This document shows, piece by piece, positions 1 through 8,677 of a DNA stretch of 64,000 nucleotides. The first letter of the stretch is position 1. Every line of letters starts with the position of its first letter. Source of the DNA: Methanolobus sp. (lineage in GTDB: Archaea > Halobacteriota > Methanosarcinia > Methanosarcinales > Methanosarcinaceae); contig JARVGJ010000006.1 of assembly GCA_029762595.1 (NCBI GenBank), forward strand, positions 1 through 64,000. The letters are read 5' to 3'. The notes beneath the pieces were generated by a model. That model was not told the DNA's origin. It saw nothing but the letters and a program-made list of their open reading frames with translations, and ran no database searches. The position numbers and the translations under genes were made by a program.

Positions 1-1188
1 AATGGTATCACGGTCACTGACGATGATCCAAGCCACTACTTCGGTGCCTCTCCATCAATCGATATCGAGAAGGCCACCAACGGTGAGGATGCTGACAGTG
101 CACCTGGTCCATCGCTGGGAATTGGCGATGCTGTTACCTGGACCTATGTCGTGACTAACACTGGAAACGTCAACCTTAGCAACATCATTGTAACCGACGA
201 TAAATTGGGTGAGATTGCTAACATCGTGGACAACGGAGATGGTGATGACATACTTTCCGTTGGTGAGGTATGGACGTACCAGGCTACGGGAAGTGCCACA
301 TGTGGACAATATGCTAACCTTGGTACGGTGACGGGTGATTATGGCTCTACGACAGTCAATGACAGCGACCCAAGCCACTATAATGTGGTTTGTGCACCAA
401 ATATCGATATAGAGAAGTCGACAAATGGTTTCGATGCTGACAGTTCCCCGGGACCTACACTTGCCTATGGTGCGGAAGTTACCTGGGAATATGTTGTCAG
501 GAATACAGGTAATGTACATCTGACAAACATAACAGTCACCGACGACCAGCTTGGTGTAATAAACAACATAGTTGACAAAGGCAACGGTGACGATACGCTA
601 ATGCCAGGGGAGGTTTGGGTATATCAGGCGACAGGAACAGCAGAATGTGGTCAGTACGCAAATGTGGGCGATGTAGTAGGTTACTTTGGTGCAATTCCAG
701 TGACAGACTCTGACCCAAGCCACTACAGAGTTAACTGTGCACCAGACATTGACATTGAGAAATATATCAATGGAAATGATGCTGATCAGGCACCTGGGGT
801 CCTACTTGCAGTGGGTGATAGTATTACCTGGAAATTCGTCGTTAAGAACACCGCTAATGTCCCACTTGAGAATGTAGTTGTTGTTGATGATAAACTTGGT
901 ACGATACCTGCATCAAGTATCATTTCAAAGAGCATCAATAATGATGATATACTCGATCCGGGAGAGGTGTGGACCTACGAACTGAAAGATACTGTTACCG
1001 AATGTGTACTTCAGCATAAGAACACCGCAATTGTCACAGGTGAGTTTGAAGGCACTGAGGTTTCAGATGAAGATGCGGCCCATTACTACTGTCAGCCGGT
1101 AGTTCCACTGCTAAGTCCCGTTGGAATGATGATATTGATATCATGCCTTGGGCTTGCAAGTGTATTCTATCTAAGAAAGAGGGATTGA
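1..1188 (+). CDS. DUF11-repeat surface protein with VPxxxP-type C-terminal sorting signal (5' partial)
   Basis: The reading frame is open from base 1, so the N-terminus lies outside the window. It holds three tandem DUF11-like beta-sandwich units, each opening with a DIEK motif and closing with DSDPSHY or a close variant. The protein ends with VPLLSP, a hydrophobic helix and RKRD. That is the tripartite tail of archaeosortase substrates, and VPLLSP fits the VPxxxP class. It should be exported, cut near this motif and left on the cell surface, probably lipid-anchored. The archaeosortase gene lies two genes downstream. The role of the repeats (adhesion or cell-wall spacing) is inference. Confidence 0.85.
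   Translation, partial: NGITVTDDDPSHYFGASPSIDIEKATNGEDADSAPGPSLGIGDAVTWTYVVTNTGNVNLSNIIVTDDKLGEIANIVDNGDGDDILSVGEVWTYQATGSATCGQYANLGTVTGDYGSTTVNDSDPSHYNVVCAPNIDIEKSTNGFDADSSPGPTLAYGAEVTWEYVVRNTGNVHLTNITVTDDQLGVINNIVDKGNGDDTLMPGEVWVYQATGTAECGQYANVGDVVGYFGAIPVTDSDPSHYRVNCAPDIDIEKYINGNDADQAPGVLLAVGDSITWKFVVKNTANVPLENVVVVDDKLGTIPASSIISKSINNDDILDPGEVWTYELKDTVTECVLQHKNTAIVTGEFEGTEVSDEDAAHYYCQPVVPLLSPVGMMILISCLGLASVFYLRKRD
58..1092 (+). repeat. Three tandem 345-bp DUF11-coding repeats
   Basis: Unit starts (the codon before Asp-Ile-Glu-Lys) fall at 58, 403 and 748, exactly 345 bp or 115 codons apart. Units share the VTW, NTGNV, VTDD-LG, GE-W-Y and DSDPSHY blocks. The first two are close at DNA level and the third is more diverged. 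Two more copies occur in the next gene at about 2207 and 2561, spaced 354 bp. Confidence 0.85.
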
Positions 1189-1200
1189 TCCCTCTTTTTT
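1176..1200 (+). terminator. Hairpin plus T-run terminator
   Basis: AGAGGGA (1178-1184) pairs with TCCCTCT (1189-1195) around a TTGA loop, with two more A-T pairs outside. A T-run continues to 1200. The TGA stop codon of the upstream gene lies in the loop, so translation and transcription end together. Confidence 0.75.
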
Positions 1201-1385
1201 ATTTTATTGGATAGGTTCTTATTTTTGAACATATTTTATTTTTATAATAAATATAATGTTTATTTTGTAGTGATTCATTTCATTCCACCACATATCCTTT
1301 CTAAAATTATTTCTTACCAATCATAAACCAGATCTTTTACTTAGTTAAGCTTCTTAAGAATAATAACGAACTTTGTTTGCTGCAT

Positions 1386-1396
1386 CGCTATATATC
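1386..1396 (+). promoter_or_regulatory. TATA-box region of the second surface-protein gene
   Basis: CTATATAT at about 1388-1395 lies roughly 60 bases before the start codon at 1454, giving a predicted leader of about 35 bases. A perfect 10-bp palindrome, TTCTTAAGAA, sits upstream at 1351-1360. The rest of the 1201-1385 gap is AT-rich with nothing else clear. Confidence 0.5.
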
Positions 1397-1453
1397 GTGG
1401 TGACCAATTCATAATTAATAAGTATATTCTTCATAAGATGGGAGTTGAAAATA

Positions 1454-3004
1454 ATGAACATATTACATGTAATGTTGGCGATATTGATAGTTTTGTTCGC
1501 CATCCCCGGTGCCACGGCAATAACCGTTGATGGGGTGCGTGGAGTTGGGGAGTGGAACGAGAACTGGAATTATGCTCAGGTAGAAGGATCGGCCTATGAT
1601 CCAACTGGTCCTTTCGGGGACAAAATGGTAATTTTCCAGGATGGTAATTGGTATGATGAAGATCCAATGAGAGATTCAGGTACTAACTTTAATGAGAATA
1701 TGGCAACAGAAGGACTATTTGAAAGTGGTTATGATATAAAAGGACTTTATGCACGCTACGATCCTGTTTCTGACACACTATACGGTATGTGTACAGTATA
1801 TGGCCTTCCTGGTGACCTAGATGGCGATGGCGATATAGCTGGCCTTATATCTAACGGAGATATAGCAGGTGATGTTACTAGTAAGCCTATTACCGGAGTC
1901 GGTCCCGGTGAACAGTTCAGTATAACTTTGACCCAGGGTGTAAAGAGTGTATTGATCACTATCTCTAATAATGACTGGACCGTATCTCCACTTAGTGGCA
2001 CCTTCCCAGGTTTTGGCGCTGCTAATGTAGAGGCAGCAGCCAGTCAGACAGGCGACGCAGTTTATGAAATAGCAGTATCCGGTCTTAAAGATCAATTTGA
2101 TCTGACGCCCGGTAACGGACTTATAGTAAGAGTGATAGCAGGTGGAAACCTTGACATACCTGGTGAGGACCAGGCAATCATCTTTATCGACATTCCCAAT
2201 CCGGATGTAGATATTGAGAAATGGACCAATGGTTTTGATGCAGATACGCCTACCGGTCCAAGCCTTGCTCCCGGACAGGCAGTTACCTGGACATACAGAG
2301 TAACCAACACTGGGGATGTGCCACTTAGCAACGTGGTAGTTACTGATGACAAGCTTGGAGTCGTACCGGCTGCAAACATAATCTCCAAGAGCATTAACAA
2401 TGACGATGTTCTTGATGTAGGTGAGCTGTGGGTATACCAGATGACCGGTACAGCAGAATGTGGACAGTATGCTAACATCGGTGACGTTGATGCAGACTGG
2501 CTGGGAATTCCTGTAACAGACAGCGATCCAAGCCACTATATAGTAAGGTGTGACCCGGAGATAGATATCGAGAAACATACAAATGGCTTTGATGCTGATT
2601 TCCCGAGTGGTCCTCAGATAGGAGTGGGTGAAACCGTTACATGGGAATACTTCGTTACCAATAACGGAAATGTGCCTTTGAAGAACATTGTTGTTGTCGA
2701 TGACAAGCTTGGAGTTATCCCTGCTTCCGATATCATCTCAAAGAGCATGAACGCTGACGACATTCTGGATGTTGGGGAGACCTGGACCTATAAGGTAACG
2801 GCCACAGTTGAGGAATGTGTTCCACTCTACAGGAATGTTGCTACGGTGACCGGAGAGGACGATGCAGGAAACACTGTAAACGATGAGGACCCAAGTCATT
2901 ATCACTGCCAACCGGTCGTTCCATTGCTGACGCCACTGGGTATATTGATAATGATCGGAATACTGGGAGCAATTGGAATTGTCACGCTAAGACGTCGTGA
3001 ATAA
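1454..3004 (+). CDS. Secreted surface protein: N-terminal beta domain, two DUF11 repeats, VPxxxP-type sorting tail
   Basis: I prefer ATG 1454 to the TTG at 1445 because GGGAG (1440-1444) then sits 9 bases upstream. The N-terminus is a classic signal peptide ending near ATA-ITVDG. Next comes a beta-rich domain of about 220 residues with an acidic DLDGDGD loop that looks like a calcium-binding site. Two DUF11 units of about 115 residues start at bases 2207 and 2561. The tail is VPLLTP, a hydrophobic helix and RRRE, so this is a second predicted archaeosortase substrate. Its repeats match the upstream protein closely, suggesting gene duplication or exchange. A short T-rich gap separates it from the archaeosortase gene. 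Confidence 0.85.
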   Translation: MNILHVMLAILIVLFAIPGATAITVDGVRGVGEWNENWNYAQVEGSAYDPTGPFGDKMVIFQDGNWYDEDPMRDSGTNFNENMATEGLFESGYDIKGLYARYDPVSDTLYGMCTVYGLPGDLDGDGDIAGLISNGDIAGDVTSKPITGVGPGEQFSITLTQGVKSVLITISNNDWTVSPLSGTFPGFGAANVEAAASQTGDAVYEIAVSGLKDQFDLTPGNGLIVRVIAGGNLDIPGEDQAIIFIDIPNPDVDIEKWTNGFDADTPTGPSLAPGQAVTWTYRVTNTGDVPLSNVVVTDDKLGVVPAANIISKSINNDDVLDVGELWVYQMTGTAECGQYANIGDVDADWLGIPVTDSDPSHYIVRCDPEIDIEKHTNGFDADFPSGPQIGVGETVTWEYFVTNNGNVPLKNIVVVDDKLGVIPASDIISKSMNADDILDVGETWTYKVTATVEECVPLYRNVATVTGEDDAGNTVNDEDPSHYHCQPVVPLLTPLGILIMIGILGAIGIVTLRRRE

Positions 3005-3048
3005 TTCCTTTTCTTTCTTTTTCATAGTTTCTTTTTCTTGGAGGGAAC

Positions 3049-3657
3049 ATGGCTAAAAAAAGCAGTAATATAAAAGGTGCCAGGAAATATAAAACTATAG
3101 AAAAAAAAACTATAGAAAAAGCAGCCAATCCTGCATTTTTCAGTAAAAACAATTTTGTTTCTTTTCTGCAAAATAACAGGCGCGTTCTCAGGTTTCTGGG
3201 TATATATCTGTTCTACATAGTGCTCTTTACAGGAATATATATTCTCTTCCAGGACAGGTTCACTTTTCTAAGTACCATGACGGCCAATGCTCTTTCAGGA
3301 GTTTTGTCTGTTTTTGGTGTGGACAGCTCATCCTATGGCCAGTCTGTTTACATGAATGGCTTTTCTGTAATGATAATAGATGAGTGTACCGGAATGTATG
3401 AACTGCTGGTCTATGCCGGATGCGTACTTGCATATCCGACTACATTGCGTAACAAGTTCCTTGGCATAGCACTGGGGATACCGGCAATGATAATAGTTAA
3501 CATGCTGAGGTTGGTATTCCTTTCTTTTGTGGGGATGCTGTATCCTGCACTTTTCAGCTATGTCCATTATTATCTATGGCAGGTAACGTTCATTTTCCTG
3601 ATAGTGATGTTCATATTGCTTTGGATAGAAAAGATAGTCAAAAACACAATAAATTGA
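3049..3657 (+). CDS. Archaeosortase, probably of the VPxxxP (ArtB) class
   Basis: A 202-residue membrane protein with several transmembrane helices. The exosortase/archaeosortase catalytic residues are visible: Cys113 in DECTG, Arg154 in NMLRLV and His173 in YVHYYLW. It acts in the membrane as a transpeptidase-like enzyme on C-terminal sorting tails. Both preceding genes encode proteins ending in VPLLSP or VPLLTP, which points to the ArtB class. A GGAGGG ribosome site at 3040-3045 supports the start. The basic N-terminal tail carries a small duplication (KTIEK twice) around a run of nine A at about 3105, a possible slippage site. Confidence 0.88.
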   Translation: MAKKSSNIKGARKYKTIEKKTIEKAANPAFFSKNNFVSFLQNNRRVLRFLGIYLFYIVLFTGIYILFQDRFTFLSTMTANALSGVLSVFGVDSSSYGQSVYMNGFSVMIIDECTGMYELLVYAGCVLAYPTTLRNKFLGIALGIPAMIIVNMLRLVFLSFVGMLYPALFSYVHYYLWQVTFIFLIVMFILLWIEKIVKNTIN

Positions 3658-3772
3658 GTAAGATCTATTTGATTGGGATAAAAAAATGAATGCATTAACA
3701 AAGAGGTGATAAGGGGTGATCAAGGGCACTTGGTTAACAATGAATGTTCAATAGGAATGCTCATGTAACTTT

Positions 3773-4057
3773 GTGCAAAAAACGGAAATGATCTATTTAA
3801 TCTATGTATTTGGGTGTGGATGTGATATTATAAGCAGGAGAAGCAGAACAGCAATAAGTGTGGAAATATTAAGGGCTGCGCTGGAGGGTTCAAAGAAGAC
3901 ACATATCGTTTATCGTGCAAACCTTAACTTTGAGGTTGTTAACAGATACCTGTGCCTTTTAAAAGAAAAAGGTTTGATAGAGCAAAGTGGGAATCTATAC
4001 ATAACCACTGAAAAAGGCAGGGAGTTCCAGAATATTGCAGGGGAGCTTGGTATGTGA
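3773..4057 (+). CDS. Small winged-helix predicted transcriptional regulator
   Basis: The protein resembles the archaeal HTH_45-type winged helix: an ILRAAL helix, a KTHIVYRANLNF segment, a recognition helix around VVNRYLCLLKEKGLI, and a wing ending ITTEKGREF. Family members are about 90 residues. The start is uncertain: GTG 3773 or ATG 3788 give an unusual hydrophobic N-terminus with two cysteines (FGCGCD), and no good ribosome site precedes either. It could regulate the downstream suf genes, but only position suggests this. Confidence 0.65.
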   Translation: MQKTEMIYLIYVFGCGCDIISRRSRTAISVEILRAALEGSKKTHIVYRANLNFEVVNRYLCLLKEKGLIEQSGNLYITTEKGREFQNIAGELGM

Positions 4058-4207
4058 ATTTATATTGATTCATATATATATCAGGTTATTTTCATGTTAG
4101 TATAATGTATATCCCTTTCTTACAATATACATTTTATATCTTTAGCAAGGACCCGAATCGGAATTCTGTTCTCAGTAAAATTCAATAGGTTTTTAACCGA
4201 TAAACTG

Positions 4208-4245
4208 TATAATAAAGCAGGATTTTCATGAATTTTAAATTTCAT
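4208..4245 (+). promoter_or_regulatory. sufC promoter: TATA box and quasi-palindrome at the predicted start site
   Basis: TATAATAAA (4208-4216) is a good TATA box. ATGAA-N8-TTCAT (4228-4245) overlaps the expected transcription start about 25 bases downstream, a position where a repressor would block initiation. The rest of 4058-4277 is AT-rich and holds no gene I can see. Confidence 0.4.
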
Positions 4246-4277
4246 GGATCTTAATTATCACAAAAAGGGGCCATATT

Positions 4278-5024
4278 ATGCTGGAGATCAATAATCTGAC
4301 AGTTGAAATCGGCGGCAAAAGGATATTAAAAGGTGTTGACCTTAATGTTGAGGCCGGTTATACTAACGTTCTTTTCGGACCAAACGGAGCAGGCAAATCC
4401 GCACTTTTAATGACTTTGATGGGATTTAGCGGATATAAAGTCTTAGAGGGAGAAATAATATTTAAAGGTGAGGATATCACTCATATGTCGGTCTATGAAA
4501 GAGCGCAGATGGGAATGGGTATTATGACCCAGAGGCCACCAAATATGAGTGGTGTCAAGCTTTATGCCCTTCTGAAGGCCATTTCAAAGGATTCCAAGGA
4601 AACTGAAAGCCTTGCTGAGACACTGGACATGGTCAGGTTCTTTGACAGGGATATAAATGTGGGTTTTTCAGGCGGGGAGATCAAGAGATCAGAGCTTCTT
4701 CAGCTTTCTGCACAGAATCCGGATTTCCTCCTGCTGGATGAACCGGAATCCGGTGTTGACCTGGTGAGCATTGAACAGCTTGGCCGTACCATCAATGAAC
4801 TGTTGCAAAAAGACTGTAAATGTGCCGGAGACAGGTGCAAGCATGGAAAATCCGCACTTGTTATCACACACACAGGTCAGGTCCTTGACTATGTCGAAGC
4901 TGACAGGGGATATATCCTTTGCAACGGAACGGTCATGTGTTCTGGAAACCCCCGGGAGATGCTGACAGAGATCAAGGAACAGGGATATGAGGAGTGTATC
5001 AAATGCAAACTGATGAAGATATGA
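4278..5024 (+). CDS. sufC: SufC/SmsC-type Fe-S cluster assembly ATPase
   Basis: A 248-residue ABC ATPase of the Fe-S assembly class. It has Walker A GPNGAGKS (34-41), signature FSGGE (130-134), Walker B LLLDEP followed by ESGVD (to 161), and the switch His198 in ITHTG. Unlike bacterial SufC it carries a cysteine-rich insertion (Cys180, 182, 187) and a C-terminal CIKC (Cys240, 243). It powers the SufB scaffold encoded next, with which it overlaps. No SufD, SufS or SufU is nearby, which fits the minimal two-component system of methanogens. Confidence 0.9.
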   Translation: MLEINNLTVEIGGKRILKGVDLNVEAGYTNVLFGPNGAGKSALLMTLMGFSGYKVLEGEIIFKGEDITHMSVYERAQMGMGIMTQRPPNMSGVKLYALLKAISKDSKETESLAETLDMVRFFDRDINVGFSGGEIKRSELLQLSAQNPDFLLLDEPESGVDLVSIEQLGRTINELLQKDCKCAGDRCKHGKSALVITHTGQVLDYVEADRGYILCNGTVMCSGNPREMLTEIKEQGYEECIKCKLMKI

Positions 5025-6229
5025 GAAAAAAGGTAGAGGATGCCCTTCACAAGAATGCTACATTTGGTGAGGACTTTGATCTTGATGAATATGGTATTGC
5101 ACCAACGGATGTAGAACAGGCCGACGTTCTCTCTGAGCTCAGTGAAGAGGATCAGAGGACGCTTCTTAACGTTGGTTTCACACCATCCGAAGAGAACAGG
5201 GCAGGCAGTCTCATCATGATTGACAACGCAATTTCGCACACATCCCTGCGTGATAAGGATGTCGTTGAACTCATGTCCCTGAAAAATGCAATGAAAACCC
5301 ATGAATGGGTCAAGGATTATGTCTGGAAACTTGTCAAGCCGGATGCGGACAAGTACACTGCAATGAGCTATCTGCAGGATGCAGATGGATATTTCATCAG
5401 GGCTCCTAAGGGGAAGAAATCAAAGATGCCTGTCCAGACATGTTTGCTTTTGGGTTCAAAACAAGTATCTCAGACAGTCCATAATATAGTGGTAGTTGAA
5501 GAGGGAGCAGAACTTGACGTGATCACCGGATGCTCTACAAAACATGGTGTTGAAAACGGACTCCATCTTGGAATATCTGAGATGTATGTAAAGAAAGGTG
5601 CAACCCTGAAATTCACAATGATACACAATTGGGCGCAGCAAATAGGTGTCAGGCCAAGGACCGTTGTCCATGTGGAAGAAGGCGGTACATATATCAGTAA
5701 TTATATCACCTTAAAACCTGTCAAGTCAATACAGACATATCCCACGGTTATCCTTGAAGGAAAGGGTGCTTTTGCGAGGTTGAATTCAATCGGTGTGGCG
5801 CATCCAGGTTCTGAACTTGATCTTGGAAGCAGGGTCATATTCGATGCAGAAGATACAAAGGCTGAGCTCATATCAAGGACCATTACCACAGGAGGTAAGG
5901 TTATTGCCAGAGGTGAGATGATAGGAAATGCTGATAAGGCAAAAGGTCATCTGGAATGCCACGGGCTTGTGCTCGGTAAAGGTGGAATGCAGCGGGCTAT
6001 ACCCATACTTGAGGCAAACGTTGAGGATATAGAATTGTCACATGAGGCCGCAGTGGGACGGATAGCACGTGAGCAGATCGAGTATCTCATGGCAAGAGGT
6101 CTTACGGAAGAAGATGCTGTAGGAATGATCGTGCGGGGATTCCTGGATGTCGGTATCCAGGGCATACCGGATGAATTAAAAGCTGATATCGATGCTACGA
6201 TAGCAAAGATAGGAGAGAATGCAATTTGA
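5003..6229 (+). CDS. sufB: SufB/SmsB-type Fe-S cluster scaffold protein
   Basis: A SufBD-family right-handed beta-helix protein of about 408 residues. It is the scaffold on which Fe-S clusters are built with the SufC ATPase. The core is recognisable (GCSTKHG, HNWAQQIGVRPRT, the LNSIGVAHPG region, SHEAAVGRI). I choose ATG 5003 because GAGGAG (4989-4994) lies 8 bases upstream; GTG 4994 falls inside that site, and ATG 5021 overlaps the sufC stop as ATGA. All choices overlap sufC, so the pair is translationally coupled. Confidence 0.9.
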   Translation: MQTDEDMRKKVEDALHKNATFGEDFDLDEYGIAPTDVEQADVLSELSEEDQRTLLNVGFTPSEENRAGSLIMIDNAISHTSLRDKDVVELMSLKNAMKTHEWVKDYVWKLVKPDADKYTAMSYLQDADGYFIRAPKGKKSKMPVQTCLLLGSKQVSQTVHNIVVVEEGAELDVITGCSTKHGVENGLHLGISEMYVKKGATLKFTMIHNWAQQIGVRPRTVVHVEEGGTYISNYITLKPVKSIQTYPTVILEGKGAFARLNSIGVAHPGSELDLGSRVIFDAEDTKAELISRTITTGGKVIARGEMIGNADKAKGHLECHGLVLGKGGMQRAIPILEANVEDIELSHEAAVGRIAREQIEYLMARGLTEEDAVGMIVRGFLDVGIQGIPDELKADIDATIAKIGENAI

Positions 6230-6279
6230 TTGCTTTCTTATTTTACTGATTTTTATTTATGATTGAGGAGAATGAATGA

Positions 6280-7140
6280 ATGGAACAAAAACATGTTAGG
6301 ATCATAGGTATTTTTCTGGCGCTTATCATGGTGACATCGGTAATGGCACTATTTTTCGGCGGCAGTGGTAACAGTTCCAGCAGAGACGGAGATGCTACGG
6401 ACCTTGAGGATGCACCGGGCTTTGAGATTATAAGCGGAACACAATTTAACGCTGAGATGAATTCACTTTCAGACGGCCTTGCATTTACTCCTGAGGGTGT
6501 ATCGAATGCAATCTATGTGGATTACTCCAGGACATACGGGACACCGCTTCAGGATTATAACATAACGGACCTTTATGCGTATTACAATACACTGATGGTA
6601 AAAAGGTTTTCAGCTTATGATAGTTCATCAAACTTCGGATTCGAGGCACATGTACTGACACCTGAGGTCGTTAACTTCAATTATGCAACGGCAGGTATGT
6701 ATAATGGATATTCGTTGTTGCAGAGGGGAACCAATATATACAATATAATAGGGACGCCTACTCTGTTAGGTGACAGGAACACCCTTGAAAAGGTCATCGA
6801 TGTAAGATCAGGAACTGGACAGTCCTCAACGGACTTCACTGAAATAATGAGTTATGTGGAATCAGGTGCTGAATTTCAGCGGGTGAGCTCTTCTGATACT
6901 ATTGCAGAGCAGTATTATGTGGAATTCAGAAACATGGGCGATGGTAACTACACAAGGACCGAGATATTCGTTGCTCCTGCAGATACCACTGTTAATGCGA
7001 TATATGATCTTGAGGCTACAAGTGATGAGAGGGACCTGCTCTACAACATAACGCTTGAAGATGAAGGAAGGATCGTTAAAGTGGTTATTAGTACCGATGC
7101 ATCGAATTTCTTCAATCTTGCAATGGAACAGTTCAGATAA
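6280..7140 (+). CDS. Membrane-anchored extracytoplasmic protein of unknown function
   Basis: A 286-residue protein with one N-terminal transmembrane helix (about residues 8-27) followed by a polar, Ser- and Asp-rich linker and a soluble domain of about 240 residues. I recognise no family. The soluble part has mixed alpha/beta character. GAGGAG (6265-6270) lies 9 bases before ATG 6280. It lies 50 bases after sufB on the same strand and could be cotranscribed. T-runs at 7157-7174 probably end the transcript. Confidence 0.6.
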   Translation: MEQKHVRIIGIFLALIMVTSVMALFFGGSGNSSSRDGDATDLEDAPGFEIISGTQFNAEMNSLSDGLAFTPEGVSNAIYVDYSRTYGTPLQDYNITDLYAYYNTLMVKRFSAYDSSSNFGFEAHVLTPEVVNFNYATAGMYNGYSLLQRGTNIYNIIGTPTLLGDRNTLEKVIDVRSGTGQSSTDFTEIMSYVESGAEFQRVSSSDTIAEQYYVEFRNMGDGNYTRTEIFVAPADTTVNAIYDLEATSDERDLLYNITLEDEGRIVKVVISTDASNFFNLAMEQFR

Positions 7141-7337
7141 GAGGCGTACCTTGTCTCATTTTTTCTTTTTTTGCCTGCCACAAGGTTTATACCTTAACAG
7201 GTTATTTAATGACTCCAATTGCGCATTCTTCAATTGACAACATATGGGAATGCAGCGGTAAATCGCCATTGTTTGGCATAGAACTTTGTGTCAGTTAATT
7301 ATTGGTAATATCATTACAATCGTAATTGGCCAAATTA

Positions 7338-7390
7338 GCCGGCTTTCCGGCGTACAATGAATAATGAAGAACCATGAAAACACCATGGTT
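7338..7390 (+). promoter_or_regulatory. Two hairpins in the leader of the L7Ae operon
   Basis: Hairpin 1 is GCCGG (7338-7342), loop CTTT, CCGGC (7347-7351). Hairpin 2 is AACCATG (7370-7376), loop AAAACAC, CATGGTT (7384-7390). Hairpin 2 ends just before the AAGGAG ribosome site of the L7Ae gene. Several TGA-containing elements lie between them. A kink-turn for feedback control by L7Ae is possible but not demonstrated. Confidence 0.45.
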
Positions 7391-7407
7391 TCGAAGGAGA
7401 TAATAAT

Positions 7408-7764
7408 ATGGCAGCTAAATTTGATGTTCCGGAAGAACTCGTGAACAAGGCACTTGAAAGTGTAGAACTTGCAAGAGACACAGGCAAATTGAAAAAGGGA
7501 ATAAACGAAGTAACTAAAGCTATTGAGAGAGGCATTACAAAACTTGCAGTAATTGCAGATGATGTCGATCCTGCAGAAGTTATTGCACATATTGCACCAC
7601 TCTGTGAAGAGAAGAACACTGCATACATCTATGTGAAAGAGCAGAAAGAGCTTGGTGCAGCCTGTGGAATTGGTGTTGCTTGCTCTGCTGTCGCTATTAT
7701 CGACGCCGGCAAGGGTGGCGAGCTTGTTGAAGACATTGCACAGAAAGTCAGTGCACTTAAATAA
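7408..7764 (+). CDS. rpl7ae: Ribosomal protein L7Ae (kink-turn binding protein)
   Basis: A 118-residue L7Ae/L30e-family protein of standard length, with the IADDVDP and [13 protein letters not shown] signatures. L7Ae is part of the large ribosomal subunit, of box C/D and H/ACA RNPs and of archaeal RNase P, and binds kink-turns in all of them. AAGGAG precedes ATG 7408. It heads a translation operon (S28e, L24e, ndk, aIF5B), a conserved archaeal order. Confidence 0.97.
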   Translation: MAAKFDVPEELVNKALESVELARDTGKLKKGINEVTKAIERGITKLAVIADDVDPAEVIAHIAPLCEEKNTAYIYVKEQKELGAACGIGVACSAVAIIDAGKGGELVEDIAQKVSALK

Positions 7765-7786
7765 TACTGATACGTGAGGTATCGCT

Positions 7787-8002
7787 ATGGCAGATGAAGA
7801 TACAGGCTATGCGGCTGAAGTCATCGATATTATCGGTAACACCGGTATGCACGGTGAAGCCAGCCAGATCCAGTGCCGTGTGCTGGAAGGGCGTGACAAG
7901 GGCCGTATAATCACTCGTAATTGTGTTGGTCCTGTAAGGATCGGTGACATTCTTATGTTGATCGAGACTTCCAGAGAGGCCAAGAAACTGACTACCAGGT
8001 GA
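7787..8002 (+). CDS. rps28e: Ribosomal protein S28e
   Basis: A 71-residue small-subunit protein with the S1/OB-like fold. The family signature runs through [20 protein letters not shown] and the [11 protein letters not shown] tail. It lies 22 bases after L7Ae and 10 bases before the L24e start, in one operon. Confidence 0.96.
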   Translation: MADEDTGYAAEVIDIIGNTGMHGEASQIQCRVLEGRDKGRIITRNCVGPVRIGDILMLIETSREAKKLTTR

Positions 8003-8012
8003 GGTGACTAAA

Positions 8013-8201
8013 ATGGAACAAAGGAAATGTTCTTTTTGTGGTGAACTTCTTGAGCCGGGAACAGGTAAGCTCTTTGTAAAGAAGGATGGGTCAACATATT
8101 ATTTCTGCTCATCCAAATGCGAAAGCAACTTTGATCTTGGAAGGTTGCCAAGACGTACCATCTGGACCGAACAGGGAAGGATATACCTGAAAAAGGCATG
8201 A
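8013..8201 (+). CDS. rpl24e: Ribosomal protein L24e
   Basis: A 62-residue zinc-binding protein of the large subunit, with CSFCG near the N-terminus and [10 protein letters not shown] further on forming the zinc site. I place the start at ATG 8013, with GAGGTGA (8001-8007) as ribosome site, instead of GTG 8004, which lies inside that site. Length matches archaeal L24e. Confidence 0.95.
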   Translation: MEQRKCSFCGELLEPGTGKLFVKKDGSTYYFCSSKCESNFDLGRLPRRTIWTEQGRIYLKKA

Positions 8202-8214
8202 TCGGGTGTTCTAA

Positions 8215-8664
8215 ATGGAACAGACATATATAATGATCAAACCTGATGCTGTACAGCGTGGACTGATGGGCGAGATCATCTCAAGGATCGAGAAGCGTGG
8301 CCTTAAGATAACAGCCATGAAATTAAGGGTAATAAGTGAGGAGAATGCGAAGGAACACTATAAGGAACATGAAGCTAGGCCCTTCTTTGCTTCACTTATA
8401 GAATATGTGACTTCCGGCCCATCGGTTTCCATGGTTGTGGAAGGAAAGAATGCTATCGCCATCATGCGTGCAGTGAACGGTGCCACAAACCCCGTGGATG
8501 CACTTCCTGGTACTATAAGGGGGGACTTTGCAATCGAGACCGGCAGGAATGTGGTACATGCCTCTGATTCACAGGAATCCGCACAGCGTGAGATAGCTAT
8601 ACACTTTGGGGATCAGGAGATAGTTAATTATTCTAAGATAGATGAGGTCTGTCTCTACGAGTAA
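8215..8664 (+). CDS. ndk: Nucleoside diphosphate kinase
   Basis: A 149-residue enzyme that transfers phosphate between nucleoside di- and triphosphates through a phosphohistidine. His115 in NVVHASDS is the active site, and the TYIMIKPDAVQRGL start is typical. It lies 13 bases after L24e in the ribosomal operon, a common archaeal arrangement. Confidence 0.97.
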   Translation: MEQTYIMIKPDAVQRGLMGEIISRIEKRGLKITAMKLRVISEENAKEHYKEHEARPFFASLIEYVTSGPSVSMVVEGKNAIAIMRAVNGATNPVDALPGTIRGDFAIETGRNVVHASDSQESAQREIAIHFGDQEIVNYSKIDEVCLYE

Positions 8665-8677
8665 GTAGAAGCAGTTG

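Noticed and set aside
1817..2578. 253-codon open frame antisense to the second surface protein
   Set aside because: It mirrors the DUF11 repeats; the sense frame has signal peptide, repeats and sorting tail.
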